NCBI GenBank assembly: GCA_002440965.1
Contig: DJWJ01000029.1
Location: 1-14,610 of the forward strand
DNA length: 14,610 bases
Origin: Candidatus Omnitrophica bacterium UBA6233
GTDB taxonomy: Bacteria > Omnitrophota > Gorgyraeia > Gygaellales > Profunditerraquicolaceae
Direction of reading: 5' to 3'
Shown here piece after piece: positions 7,164 through 13,205 of this stretch. How positions within the stretch are numbered: the first letter of the stretch is position 1; each line of letters begins with the position of its first letter. The notes beneath the pieces were generated by a model. It was not told the DNA's origin and searched no databases. It was given only the letters and a program-made list of their open reading frames with translations. The position numbers were made by a program, and so were the translations under genes.

Positions 7164-8081
7164 TTAAAATAACCCTGTGCTTAAATAACGCTCGCCTGTA
7201 TCTGGTAAAATTACAACGACTAATTTCCCTTTATTCTCTTTTCTTTTAGCAACTTCTAGCGCGGCGAAAGTAGCTGCGCCGCTGGATATCCCGGCCAAGA
7301 TCCCTTCTTCTTTGGCTAATTTCCTTGTGGTTTGCGCAGCGTCATCATTAGAAACCCGGATTATTTCATCGATAATCTTTAAATTCAGGACCCCGGGGAT
7401 AAATCCGGCTCCTATACCTTGAATCTTATGCGGCCCCGGTTTTCCACCGGATAAAACCGCAGAATCTTGAGGCTCGACTGCAATAATTTTGATTGACGCC
7501 TTTTTCTTTTTTAAAACCTCGGCTATACCTGTAATTGTGCCACCGGTGCCGACACCCGCAATTAGAATATCGATTTTCCCGTCCGTATCGCGCCAGATCT
7601 CCTGTGCTGTAGTGCGACGGTGGATATCCGGGTTTGCCGGATTCTCAAATTGTTGCAAAATAAAATAACGTTTATCGCTTTTAGCCAGCTCTTCGGCTTT
7701 TCTTACTGCTCCGGACATCCCTTCCTGGCCCGGGGTGAGGATGATTTCAGCGCCAAAAGCGCTTATAAGCTGGCGGCGCTCAAGGCTCATTGTCTCTGGC
7801 ATAGTTAAAATCAATTTATAACCTTTTACTGCCGCAACAAAAGCCAGGGCGATTCCAGTATTGCCGCTGGTTGGCTCGATAAGAATAGTATCTTTTTTAA
7901 TTTTACCTTGTTTCTCCGTCTGCTCGATCATATTCAGACCGATACGATCCTTAACCGAAGAACAAGGATTGAATGATTCCAGTTTTGCCACAACAGTCGC
8001 AAGAGCATTTTTAGTTAAACGGCTAAGTTTAACCAGAGGAGTATTTCCGATTAATTCCGTGATATCTTTAGCTATCTTCAT
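7164..8081 (-). CDS. cysK: O-acetylserine (thiol)-lyase / cysteine synthase
   Basis: This 305-residue fold-type II PLP enzyme makes cysteine from O-acetylserine and sulfide. IGNTPLVKL opens the protein at 11-19. The Schiff-base lysine is K44 in SSVKDRIG. The substrate-binding loop TSGNTG is at 71-76, the phosphate-binding GTGGT at 178-182, GIGAGFIP at 222-229 and the PLP-pyridine serine in GISSGA at 265-269. Length is typical, with no C-terminal extension. The ATG immediately follows the Rrf2 stop (TAG-ATG), so regulator and enzyme are coupled. No serine acetyltransferase (cysE) is in the window. CysK-family members next to Rrf2 regulators can act as co-sensors, as with CymR in Gram-positives, but this Rrf2 carries its own cysteines, so it more likely senses a cluster directly. 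Confidence 0.95.
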   Translation of the reverse strand: MKIAKDITELIGNTPLVKLSRLTKNALATVVAKLESFNPCSSVKDRIGLNMIEQTEKQGKIKKDTILIEPTSGNTGIALAFVAAVKGYKLILTMPETMSLERRQLISAFGAEIILTPGQEGMSGAVRKAEELAKSDKRYFILQQFENPANPDIHRRTTAQEIWRDTDGKIDILIAGVGTGGTITGIAEVLKKKKASIKIIAVEPQDSAVLSGGKPGPHKIQGIGAGFIPGVLNLKIIDEIIRVSNDDAAQTTRKLAKEEGILAGISSGAATFAALEVAKRKENKGKLVVVILPDTGERYLSTGLF

Positions 8082-8522
8082 CTAGATTTGATAATTAAAT
8101 GTTTTATTGGCTTTATTTGTTCTTTTTAAGAGATCTTCAAAAGTTACCTGATCTATGATTTTAGAGATGGAATTGCCGACTTGGCTCCAGATGTTCCTGA
8201 AAACACAAGACTCTACATCATGACAGCCTGAGTATTGCTTATCTACGCAGGCAATCGGCCCAATTGGCCCGTCAATAAAACGGACTACTTCTCCCAAGGT
8301 AATTTTCGCCGGCTCTTTTGCCAGAGAATATCCTCCAATTTTACCGCGCCTGCTCTCCACAAATCCTGCCCGCTTTAAATCCAAGAGTATCTGCTCAAGA
8401 AACTTTGTAGGAATATCCAAACGTTTGGATAAATCATTTATCGCAACCGGGGCGCTCCTAAAATTCCCGGCTAAATCCAAGATTGTTTTCAAGGCGTAAT
8501 CGCCTTTATAGGTAATTTTCAT
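8082..8522 (-). CDS. Rrf2-family Fe-S regulator, IscR-like
   Basis: The 146-residue product has an N-terminal winged helix (residues 1-65: Y5-K-G-D-Y-A-L, then VAINDLSKRLDIPTKFLEQIL and the SRRGKIGGY wing). A dimer helix follows, with a three-cysteine cluster loop C92-x7-C100-x5-C106. IscR and NsrR use three cysteines in this region to hold [2Fe-2S] or [4Fe-4S]. The first spacing here (x7) differs from the E. coli x5, and the histidine used as fourth ligand in IscR (Cys+3) is an arginine here. The promoter contains a palindrome closely matching the IscR type-1 site at the predicted transcript start, so autorepression is likely. It heads the operon of cysteine synthase, scaffold, homocysteine genes and desulfurase, so it probably responds to Fe-S or sulfur status. 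Confidence 0.9.
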   Translation of the reverse strand: MKITYKGDYALKTILDLAGNFRSAPVAINDLSKRLDIPTKFLEQILLDLKRAGFVESRRGKIGGYSLAKEPAKITLGEVVRFIDGPIGPIACVDKQYSGCHDVESCVFRNIWSQVGNSISKIIDQVTFEDLLKRTNKANKTFNYQI

Positions 8523-8534
8523 ATTCTATATAAT

Positions 8535-8553
8535 CTCTACTATGTTAGTAGAG
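8535..8553 (-). promoter_or_regulatory. IscR type-1-like operator (7-bp perfect inverted repeat)
   Basis: The window-strand sequence CTCTACTATGTTAGTAGAG has perfect 7-bp arms (8535-8541 and 8547-8553) around a 5-bp centre. Read on the minus strand in context, it follows the E. coli IscR type-1 pattern ATASYYGACT-RWWWY-AGTCRRSTAT in arm length and centre length, with CTC and GAG flanks. The inner GACT/AGTC is replaced by TACT/AGTA. It overlaps two bases of the -10 and spans the expected start site near 8545, the position expected of a repressor site. Confidence 0.75.
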
Positions 8554-8580
8554 TATACTTGAAAATCCTGGCTTTGTCAA
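8552..8580 (-). promoter_or_regulatory. Internal sigma-70 promoter for the rrf2-cysK sulfur operon
   Basis: On the minus strand, a perfect -35 TTGACA (8575-8580) is followed by a 17-bp spacer and a -10 TATACT (8552-8557, 5 of 6). The -35 overlaps the stop codon of mazG (8577-8579). The predicted start near 8545 lies inside the palindromic operator, leaving a leader of about 23 nt. No strong Shine-Dalgarno precedes the rrf2 ATG, so its translation may be weak. Confidence 0.8.
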
Positions 8581-8963
8581 CCTTTCTTCTGTTTCTCGAG
8601 TCTCTTTATCTTATTCCAGTTAGCGATAATCTGACGCGTGGAATTTACCTTCAAATCACCAAACACATGCGGATGCCTGCGTTTGATTTTCTTTATAAGC
8701 CCATCAATTACGTCTTCAATATTGAATTTCTTGTTCTTTGCCGCTATCTGAGCGCCAAACATCACATGCAAGAGTATATCACCCAGCTCTTCTTGCATAT
8801 TCACGTGGTCATTCTTTCTAGCCGCGTGGATATATTCCTCTACCTCTTCTCTCAAATCTTTGATCAAAGTCTTGTGGGTCTGTTTCTTATCCCAATCGCA
8901 GCCTTTAGGCCCATGCAAAGTAACAAATATCTCTTTTAATTCATGGAATTTTGTTTTTTTCAT
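8577..8963 (-). CDS. mazG: MazG-type nucleoside triphosphate pyrophosphohydrolase, single domain
   Basis: The 128-residue product is an all-alpha NTP pyrophosphohydrolase that converts (d)NTPs to monophosphates and pyrophosphate and can clean damaged nucleotides from the pool. The hallmark LHGPKGCDWDKKQTH (16-30) is followed by the metal-binding EEVEEY and EELGD segments (39-44 and 58-62). The family's KIKRRHPHVFGD (91-102) closes the domain. Classical MazG has two such domains in about 260 residues, whereas this one has only one, as in many short bacterial and archaeal forms. It is the last gene of the oxidative-defence block, 9 nt after the thioredoxin reductase gene, which fits nucleotide sanitation after oxidative damage. 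Its stop codon overlaps the -35 of the next promoter. Confidence 0.92.
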   Translation of the reverse strand: MKKTKFHELKEIFVTLHGPKGCDWDKKQTHKTLIKDLREEVEEYIHAARKNDHVNMQEELGDILLHVMFGAQIAAKNKKFNIEDVIDGLIKKIKRRHPHVFGDLKVNSTRQIIANWNKIKRLEKQKKG

Positions 8964-8972
8964 TTATTTAAT

Positions 8973-9881
8973 TTAATGCTGCGCTAAATATCGAAAAGCT
9001 GACAGGCAGGCTTTAGAGCCTTCTCCGGCGGCGATAACTATTTGTTTCTCTGGAACATCAGTTACATCACCGGCTGCAAAAAGACCCGGAACATTAGTTT
9101 CATTACGATTATTGATCTTTATTTCACCAAGATTATTCTTTTCCACAGCTTTAACAAAATCCGAATTAGGTATGAGGCCGATTTCAACAAATACACCTTC
9201 AATGAAAAGTTTTTTCTCTTCTTTACCGCTTTTTATCGTAATAGAGTTAACAAATTTATCTCCAGATATAGCTAGGACACTTGAATCATTCAGGATCTCG
9301 ACATTAACCGTTTTCTCTACCTTCTGACGCATAATTGTATCTCCGCCAAATTTAGGAGCATTGTTAATAACATACACTTTACGCGCTATTCTTGCCAATT
9401 GTAAAGCTGCGTCCAATGCGGAATTTCCTCCGCCAATAACCGCTACTGTCTTACCGCTAAAAAGAGGGCCATCGCAGGTAGCGCAATAAGTAACTCCCTT
9501 GTTTTTATATTCATTTTCACCCGGTACGCCTAATTCCTTAGAGCGCTTTCCAGAAGCGATGATTACGGTTTTAGCCTGATACTCTTTTTCTTTATTGGTC
9601 TTAACCGAAATTAACTCTCCGATCCTCTCTACTTCAATTACGCCTTCCCCTTCTTTAACATTAGTATCATAGCTACGCATATGCTCTTCGAATTTACGCA
9701 CCAATTCCTGGCCGGTAACAAATTGATAACCGGTATAATTCTCAATATCACCGCTCCAGGCAGCCTGTCCGCCGATATTACCGGTAATAACTAAAAAATC
9801 CATTCTTTTACGCGCAGCATAGACACTAGCAGTAATCCCCGCGGGGCCTGCGCCAATAATAATAAGATCATAAATTTTCAT
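8973..9881 (-). CDS. Thioredoxin-reductase-like flavoprotein, AhpF/Cp34 type (probably NADH-linked)
   Basis: The 302-residue product has the FAD-binding GAGPAG (10-15), the redox-active CATC (133-136), the second dinucleotide fold GGGNSALDA (150-158) and the FAD-closing GDVTDV (271-276). The C-terminal half (VEIGLIPNSDF, NRNETNVPGLFAAGDVT, KQIVIAAGEGSKA) is closer to the flavoprotein part of AhpF than to NADPH-specific TrxB. The HRRxxxR that binds the NADPH phosphate is missing and reads NNAPKFGGD (173-181) instead. Clostridium pasteurianum Cp34 has this design, uses NADH and reduces the glutaredoxin-like Cp9. Here the CPWC glutaredoxin gene overlaps it by 4 bases (ATGA at 9878-9881). I infer an NADH to flavoprotein to glutaredoxin to peroxiredoxin chain. 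Confidence 0.92.
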   Translation of the reverse strand: MKIYDLIIIGAGPAGITASVYAARKRMDFLVITGNIGGQAAWSGDIENYTGYQFVTGQELVRKFEEHMRSYDTNVKEGEGVIEVERIGELISVKTNKEKEYQAKTVIIASGKRSKELGVPGENEYKNKGVTYCATCDGPLFSGKTVAVIGGGNSALDAALQLARIARKVYVINNAPKFGGDTIMRQKVEKTVNVEILNDSSVLAISGDKFVNSITIKSGKEEKKLFIEGVFVEIGLIPNSDFVKAVEKNNLGEIKINNRNETNVPGLFAAGDVTDVPEKQIVIAAGEGSKACLSAFRYLAQH

Positions 9882-10114
9882 AACCCTAAAGACGCTTTAA
9901 TCCGTTCTTTATCAAACCCGACGATGATTTCGCCTTCTATATCGACTACCGGAACACCCATCTGCCCGCTTTTGGCGACCATTTCATCGGCTTTTGCATG
10001 GTCAGAACCAACATCATAATCTTCAAAGGCGATGTTATTGTCTTTTAAGAATTGTTTAGTTCTTATACACCAAGGACAGGTGGGAGTACTGTAAACTTTC
10101 ACGTTTTTAGCCAT
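9878..10114 (-). CDS. Glutaredoxin-like protein with CPWC active site (Cp9/NrdH-like)
   Basis: The 78-residue thioredoxin-fold protein has the active site TCPWC (C13 and C16) after the first strand and the cis-proline loop GVPVV with P55. A C-terminal GFDKERI stretch completes a minimal glutaredoxin. CPWC differs from the CPYC of glutathione-dependent glutaredoxins and matches the Clostridium Cp9 type, which is reduced by a thioredoxin-reductase-like partner rather than glutathione. The overlapping downstream reductase gene supports this. The probable substrate is the Tpx domain encoded upstream in the same operon. A Shine-Dalgarno AAAGGA lies seven bases or so before the ATG. Reduction of other proteins, such as ribonucleotide reductase, is also possible. 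Confidence 0.92.
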   Translation of the reverse strand: MAKNVKVYSTPTCPWCIRTKQFLKDNNIAFEDYDVGSDHAKADEMVAKSGQMGVPVVDIEGEIIVGFDKERIKASLGL

Positions 10115-10124
10115 ATTTTCCTTT

Positions 10125-10601
10125 CTAAAGCAGTTTTCGCATATCCAGAAGCTGCTTTAAATGGTTTTCTTCCTGCATAATCAGAAAATCGATTACCTTA
10201 TGGTCATACTCCGGAACGATCTTTTTCATCCCGGCATAGAAAACGATAGAATCCTCTTCAAACCGGATAGCTACCTCAATAGCCTCCTTGTCATTCTTAA
10301 TACTTTGGGCAATTTTATCGCCCTGATTCTTCTGCGTAAAAATATGTTCTCCTGCCAAGGTTTTCATATAACCGAGATAATCATCGGCATCCAGACTTTG
10401 AGGCTCGAATTTTTGGGTTTTATCCAGAATACCCTGAAAAACTTTTATATGCTTCTCTTCTTCACCGGCAAGAAATCCAAAAACCTCCCGGGCCTTCGGA
10501 TTTTCTGATTGTTTTACCAGGGTATTATAAAAATCCCTGCCGTTATTTTCAATTTGAATACCAATTTCAACTATTTCGCTGCCCGCAAAGATATTCCCCA
10601 T
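10125..10601 (-). CDS. Ferritin-like diiron protein (rubrerythrin domain without rubredoxin tail)
   Basis: The 158-residue four-helix protein carries two pseudo-repeats of diiron ligands. The first has E18 and an E48-x2-H51 motif (EEEKH), the second has E106/E109/E115 region acids and E144-x2-H147 (QEENHL). This is the rubrerythrin/ferritin-like pattern. The C-terminal rubredoxin module of true rubrerythrin is absent, so electrons would have to come from a separate protein, perhaps the rubredoxin in this operon. Likely roles are peroxide reduction or iron handling. Its start is fixed by AGGGGG five bases upstream inside the repeated two-hairpin leader. Its first half aligns by eye with the 59-residue half-ferritin at 11115-11294. 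Confidence 0.88.
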   Translation of the reverse strand: MGNIFAGSEIVEIGIQIENNGRDFYNTLVKQSENPKAREVFGFLAGEEEKHIKVFQGILDKTQKFEPQSLDADDYLGYMKTLAGEHIFTQKNQGDKIAQSIKNDKEAIEVAIRFEEDSIVFYAGMKKIVPEYDHKVIDFLIMQEENHLKQLLDMRKLL

Positions 10602-10654
10602 ACAATCCCCCTGCGCAGTAAGCGCACACCGGCTCTTCCAATAAGGCCGGGTGT
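10602..10654 (-). promoter_or_regulatory. Two-hairpin leader plus GGGGGAT ribosome binding site before the ferritin-like gene (copy B)
   Basis: Starting within the stop codon of the upstream FMN-protein gene, the minus strand has arms ACACCCGGC (10646-10654) and GCCGGTGT (10626-10633), pairing with one bulged C. It then has a second perfect hairpin TGCGC-TTACT-GCGCA (10612-10626) and the Shine-Dalgarno AGGGGG (10607-10612), five bases from ATG. Layout, first-stem sequence, bulge and Shine-Dalgarno spacing match the element at 7104-7160. The second stem differs in sequence but still pairs perfectly. Confidence 0.6.
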
Positions 10655-11118
10655 TACTTTAAATGATGCGGAGTAAGATCAACCACTTCCTCTACATCAA
10701 TAACAATTATATGTTCCGGCTTAGGGAGCATCGCTTCCGGATGAGACGGATGTGTTTTAGTTCCTCCGCGGATATTCTTAAGCAACCTCTGCGTTAACCT
10801 ACTAGTAATCCTGTCTTCCCAAGCTTTAATCATCTCCTCGTCCAGTTTTTCTTTGGATAGAATCTGGGCTCTTCCCTTAAGGCAATATCCAATGAATCTA
10901 TCTTCATCGAAAGAAGTAATGCTGGCGTAAGGATTGTTTTTTAGATTTTGGAAAGTTTTACCCCTATAAGCATCCAATAAATAAATCCTTCCGCCATTTT
11001 CTATTTTGACTATCCCCTTACATGAGCTGTGCGGAAACCCTTTATTGTCAATGCTGGAGACCACCACACAACCCTGTTTATGAAAGAATTGGATAATAGA
11101 TTCGCTGAGTAGCTTCAT
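10654..11118 (-). CDS. Pyridoxamine 5'-phosphate oxidase-family FMN-binding split-barrel protein
   Basis: The 154-residue product shows the FMN-binding split-barrel pattern: a buried CVVVSSIDNKGFPHSS strand pair (17-32), a central IYLLDAYRGKTFQNLKNNPYASITSFDE (45-72) with the conserved KT..NL.NNP phosphate-contact segment, and a C-terminal HIIVIDVEEVVDLTP (136-150). The family includes general stress proteins, flavin reductases and F420- or heme-utilising enzymes. True pyridoxamine phosphate oxidases are longer. No specific substrate can be read out. It overlaps the half-ferritin gene by 4 bases (ATGA at 11115-11118), so it belongs to the oxygen-defence operon, and a flavin- or redox-linked role is a reasonable inference. 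Confidence 0.82.
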   Translation of the reverse strand: MKLLSESIIQFFHKQGCVVVSSIDNKGFPHSSCKGIVKIENGGRIYLLDAYRGKTFQNLKNNPYASITSFDEDRFIGYCLKGRAQILSKEKLDEEMIKAWEDRITSRLTQRLLKNIRGGTKTHPSHPEAMLPKPEHIIVIDVEEVVDLTPHHLK

Positions 11119-11294
11119 TTACTCCTTAGCTCGATGATTCTTTTTTCAATAAGCTGCTTATGCTTTTCTTCTTCATTCATCAGAAAAGTAAAAATGTCTT
11201 TTGTTTCGGGATGCTGATAGATAAATTTCTCGTAAATGTTCTTGGCTTCGATTTCCTTTCCCAGCGCGAATTCCAAAGCTTCTATCGGGCCCAT
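11115..11294 (-). CDS. Two-helix half-ferritin-like protein (59 residues)
   Basis: A 59-residue frame starts MGPIEALEFALGKEIEAKN and ends KRIIELRSK. It has one glutamate (E16) in helix 1 and EEEKH with E42-x2-H45 in helix 2, exactly half of a rubrerythrin-type diiron site. By eye it aligns with the first half of the 158-residue ferritin-like protein nearby (E..E.....E......Y, then F.F....EEEKH). Its ATG overlaps the flavodiiron stop by one base (TAATG at 11292-11296), preceded by AAAGGAGG. Its stop overlaps the next gene's ATG by four bases. It is therefore surely translated in the operon. Two copies pairing would rebuild a four-helix bundle and a complete diiron site. Function is inferred as O2/peroxide or iron handling. 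It could instead be a degenerate remnant. Confidence 0.85.
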   Translation of the reverse strand: MGPIEALEFALGKEIEAKNIYEKFIYQHPETKDIFTFLMNEEEKHKQLIEKRIIELRSK

Positions 11295-12490
11295 TACCTA
11301 CCTCCTTTTATCGCGGTGGCAAAACTCCTTCCGAATTGGACACAAGCCTCTAAATCGTTTTTATCAGGCATATATTTGACTTGCAACTCTTCTTGCGCCA
11401 AATCCAGTCCGGTTTCTTTGACAATACCTTCGATTTGCTTAACTGCCCCTCCTGCCCAGCCATAAGAACCGAAAACCGCGGCACTTCTATTCCTTGGCCT
11501 AAGCCCACGGATAAAATCAAGAAACCCTGCCATAGTAGTAAGCATGCCATTATCGTGGGTCGAGGAACCGAATATAAACCCTTTCGCGTCTAGCATTTCT
11601 TTGACCACTTCAGTGCGTTCAGAAGCGGTTATGTCGAACAATTTTACGCTTATTCCTTCTTTTTCGATGCCTTCCACGATTTTACGGGCCATTTTTTCAG
11701 TCGCGCCCCACATTGTTTCATAAACCATTACAACTTTCGGCAAGGTTTCATTCTTTGCCCAGCTTGCATATCTGTCCACTATCTGCATCGGGTCATTACG
11801 CCAGATAACCCCGTGGCTGGGAGCAATAATTTTTATCGGAAGATTCATTTTCTTTACTTCTTCGATCTTCTTTAAGATAACCGAGCCTAACGGCCAAAGT
11901 ATATTGGCATAATATTTCGCCGCTTCATCCCATAAGACGCACTGGTCAATCTCATCGGCGAATCTCTCATTAGAGGCTAAATGCTGGCCAAAAGCGTCAT
12001 TAGGCATCAACAATGCTTCTTCAGGACAATAGGTAAACATACTATCCGGCCAGTGGATCATCGGAGCTTCTAAAAATGTTAAGCTCCTTTTACCAAGTTT
12101 TAATGTATCCCCGGATTTAACCACCTGGAAATCCCAATTTCCATAATAATAACGCTGCAAGCCTTCCTTGCATTTCTCGGTCCCGAAGATTTTGGCGTTT
12201 TTCGCCAGCTTCATGATTTCCGGAAGCGCGCCGCTATGGTCTGTTTCAACGTGATTAGCGACAATATAATCTATTTTATTTAGAGGAACAGCCTGCTGAA
12301 TGTTTTCGATCAGCTCAGCGGAAAAAGGTCCGTAAACCGCGTCGATAAGAGTAACTTTCTCATCGATTATCAGGTAGGCATTATAAGAAGATCCGCGTTT
12401 TGTGGTATAGGTGTGTCCGTGGAAGTTGCGCATGTTCCAATCCACCACCCCAACAGAATATATATCCGGCAATAATTTTATGACTGACAT
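11294..12490 (-). CDS. Flavodiiron protein (rubredoxin:oxygen oxidoreductase)
   Basis: The 398-residue cytoplasmic protein reduces O2 to water and/or NO to N2O using electrons from rubredoxin. The N-terminal metallo-beta-lactamase-like domain (1-250) carries the diiron ligands H80-x-E82-x-D84-H85, H146 (MIHWPDS), D165 (NDAFG) and H226 (PSHGVIW). The C-terminal flavodoxin domain (253-398) has the FMN loop YETMWGATEKMA (257-268), then GSSTHDNGM and FGSYGWAGGA. Length is that of a class A enzyme without fused rubredoxin or reductase. Separate genes for both lie directly upstream, so this operon encodes the full chain. A strong GGAGGGGG precedes the start. Oxygen versus NO preference cannot be read from sequence with confidence. 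Confidence 0.95.
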   Translation of the reverse strand: MSVIKLLPDIYSVGVVDWNMRNFHGHTYTTKRGSSYNAYLIIDEKVTLIDAVYGPFSAELIENIQQAVPLNKIDYIVANHVETDHSGALPEIMKLAKNAKIFGTEKCKEGLQRYYYGNWDFQVVKSGDTLKLGKRSLTFLEAPMIHWPDSMFTYCPEEALLMPNDAFGQHLASNERFADEIDQCVLWDEAAKYYANILWPLGSVILKKIEEVKKMNLPIKIIAPSHGVIWRNDPMQIVDRYASWAKNETLPKVVMVYETMWGATEKMARKIVEGIEKEGISVKLFDITASERTEVVKEMLDAKGFIFGSSTHDNGMLTTMAGFLDFIRGLRPRNRSAAVFGSYGWAGGAVKQIEGIVKETGLDLAQEELQVKYMPDKNDLEACVQFGRSFATAIKGGR

Positions 12491-12500
12491 AACCCCCTCC

Positions 12501-13205
12501 TTAGTACCCTTGGAAATTCTCAGTAATTATATTTGCTTTACCCACAGCTAATTCCTGGGTTAATAGTTTCTCCATCGCTTCAACCATTTGCGGCGGTCCG
12601 CAAAGATAAAATTTCCTCTTTAAATAATCATTCACTTCGTTCTTGATTACTTGCGCGTTGATTAAACCGGGTATGCATTTAAAACCCGGACTGGCTTCGC
12701 AAAGCACATGCGCGACTTTTATTTTGGGATAAATTTTCTGCATCGCGTCAAAATCATCTTTGAATACTATATCTTCTACCGAACGGTTAGCATAAACCAA
12801 AACCATATCTGTTCCCAAATTCTTATCCACGATATATTTTACTATGCTTCTGATCGGAGTGATACCGATACCTCCGGATAAAAACGTTATATCTTGCGCC
12901 GGATCTCCCAAAATAAATTTACCAAAAGGATACTGGATACTAACGGGACTCCCGGGTTTAAGCTGATTAAAAGCCTGGGAAAAATCGCTTTCAGTGATTT
13001 TCTTGGTGATTTCCAGATAGCACTCTTCAGTCGGAGAGCTGGATATAGAAAGATATCTCTTGAGCTCCGGGTTATTTTGCAACGTAACCGCAAGGAACTG
13101 CCCCGCTTTAAAATCTGCCTTACCCCCAATATCAAGACGGATACTTTTAACGTTATAAGTTCTCTGAATAACTTCTTTGACCCTTGCGATTAATTCTTGC
13201 GCCAT
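12501..13205 (-). CDS. FAD/NAD(P)-binding reductase of the ferredoxin-NADP+ reductase family (probable rubredoxin reductase)
   Basis: The 234-residue product has an N-terminal FAD barrel with RYLSISSSP (49-57, the RxYS motif). The NAD(P) domain contains FLSGGIGITPIRS (107-119) and a near C-terminal YLCGPPQMVEAM segment. The chain ends in an aromatic ENFQGY, with no extra iron-sulfur domain, so it is a simple one-flavin electron shuttle. Positioned between Tpx-PCD and the flavodiiron protein, with rubredoxin in the same operon, it most likely passes electrons from NAD(P)H to rubredoxin. A link to nitrate or CO2 metabolism is not suggested by any neighbour. Its ATG follows the Tpx-PCD stop without a gap (TAA-ATG). 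Confidence 0.9.
   Translation of the reverse strand: MAQELIARVKEVIQRTYNVKSIRLDIGGKADFKAGQFLAVTLQNNPELKRYLSISSSPTEECYLEITKKITESDFSQAFNQLKPGSPVSIQYPFGKFILGDPAQDITFLSGGIGITPIRSIVKYIVDKNLGTDMVLVYANRSVEDIVFKDDFDAMQKIYPKIKVAHVLCEASPGFKCIPGLINAQVIKNEVNDYLKRKFYLCGPPQMVEAMEKLLTQELAVGKANIITENFQGY

Noticed and set aside
8559..8939. A 126-residue plus-strand frame opposite mazG
   Set aside because: It is antisense to a clear MazG protein, with a composition typical of a reverse-complement shadow and no ribosome binding site or family features.
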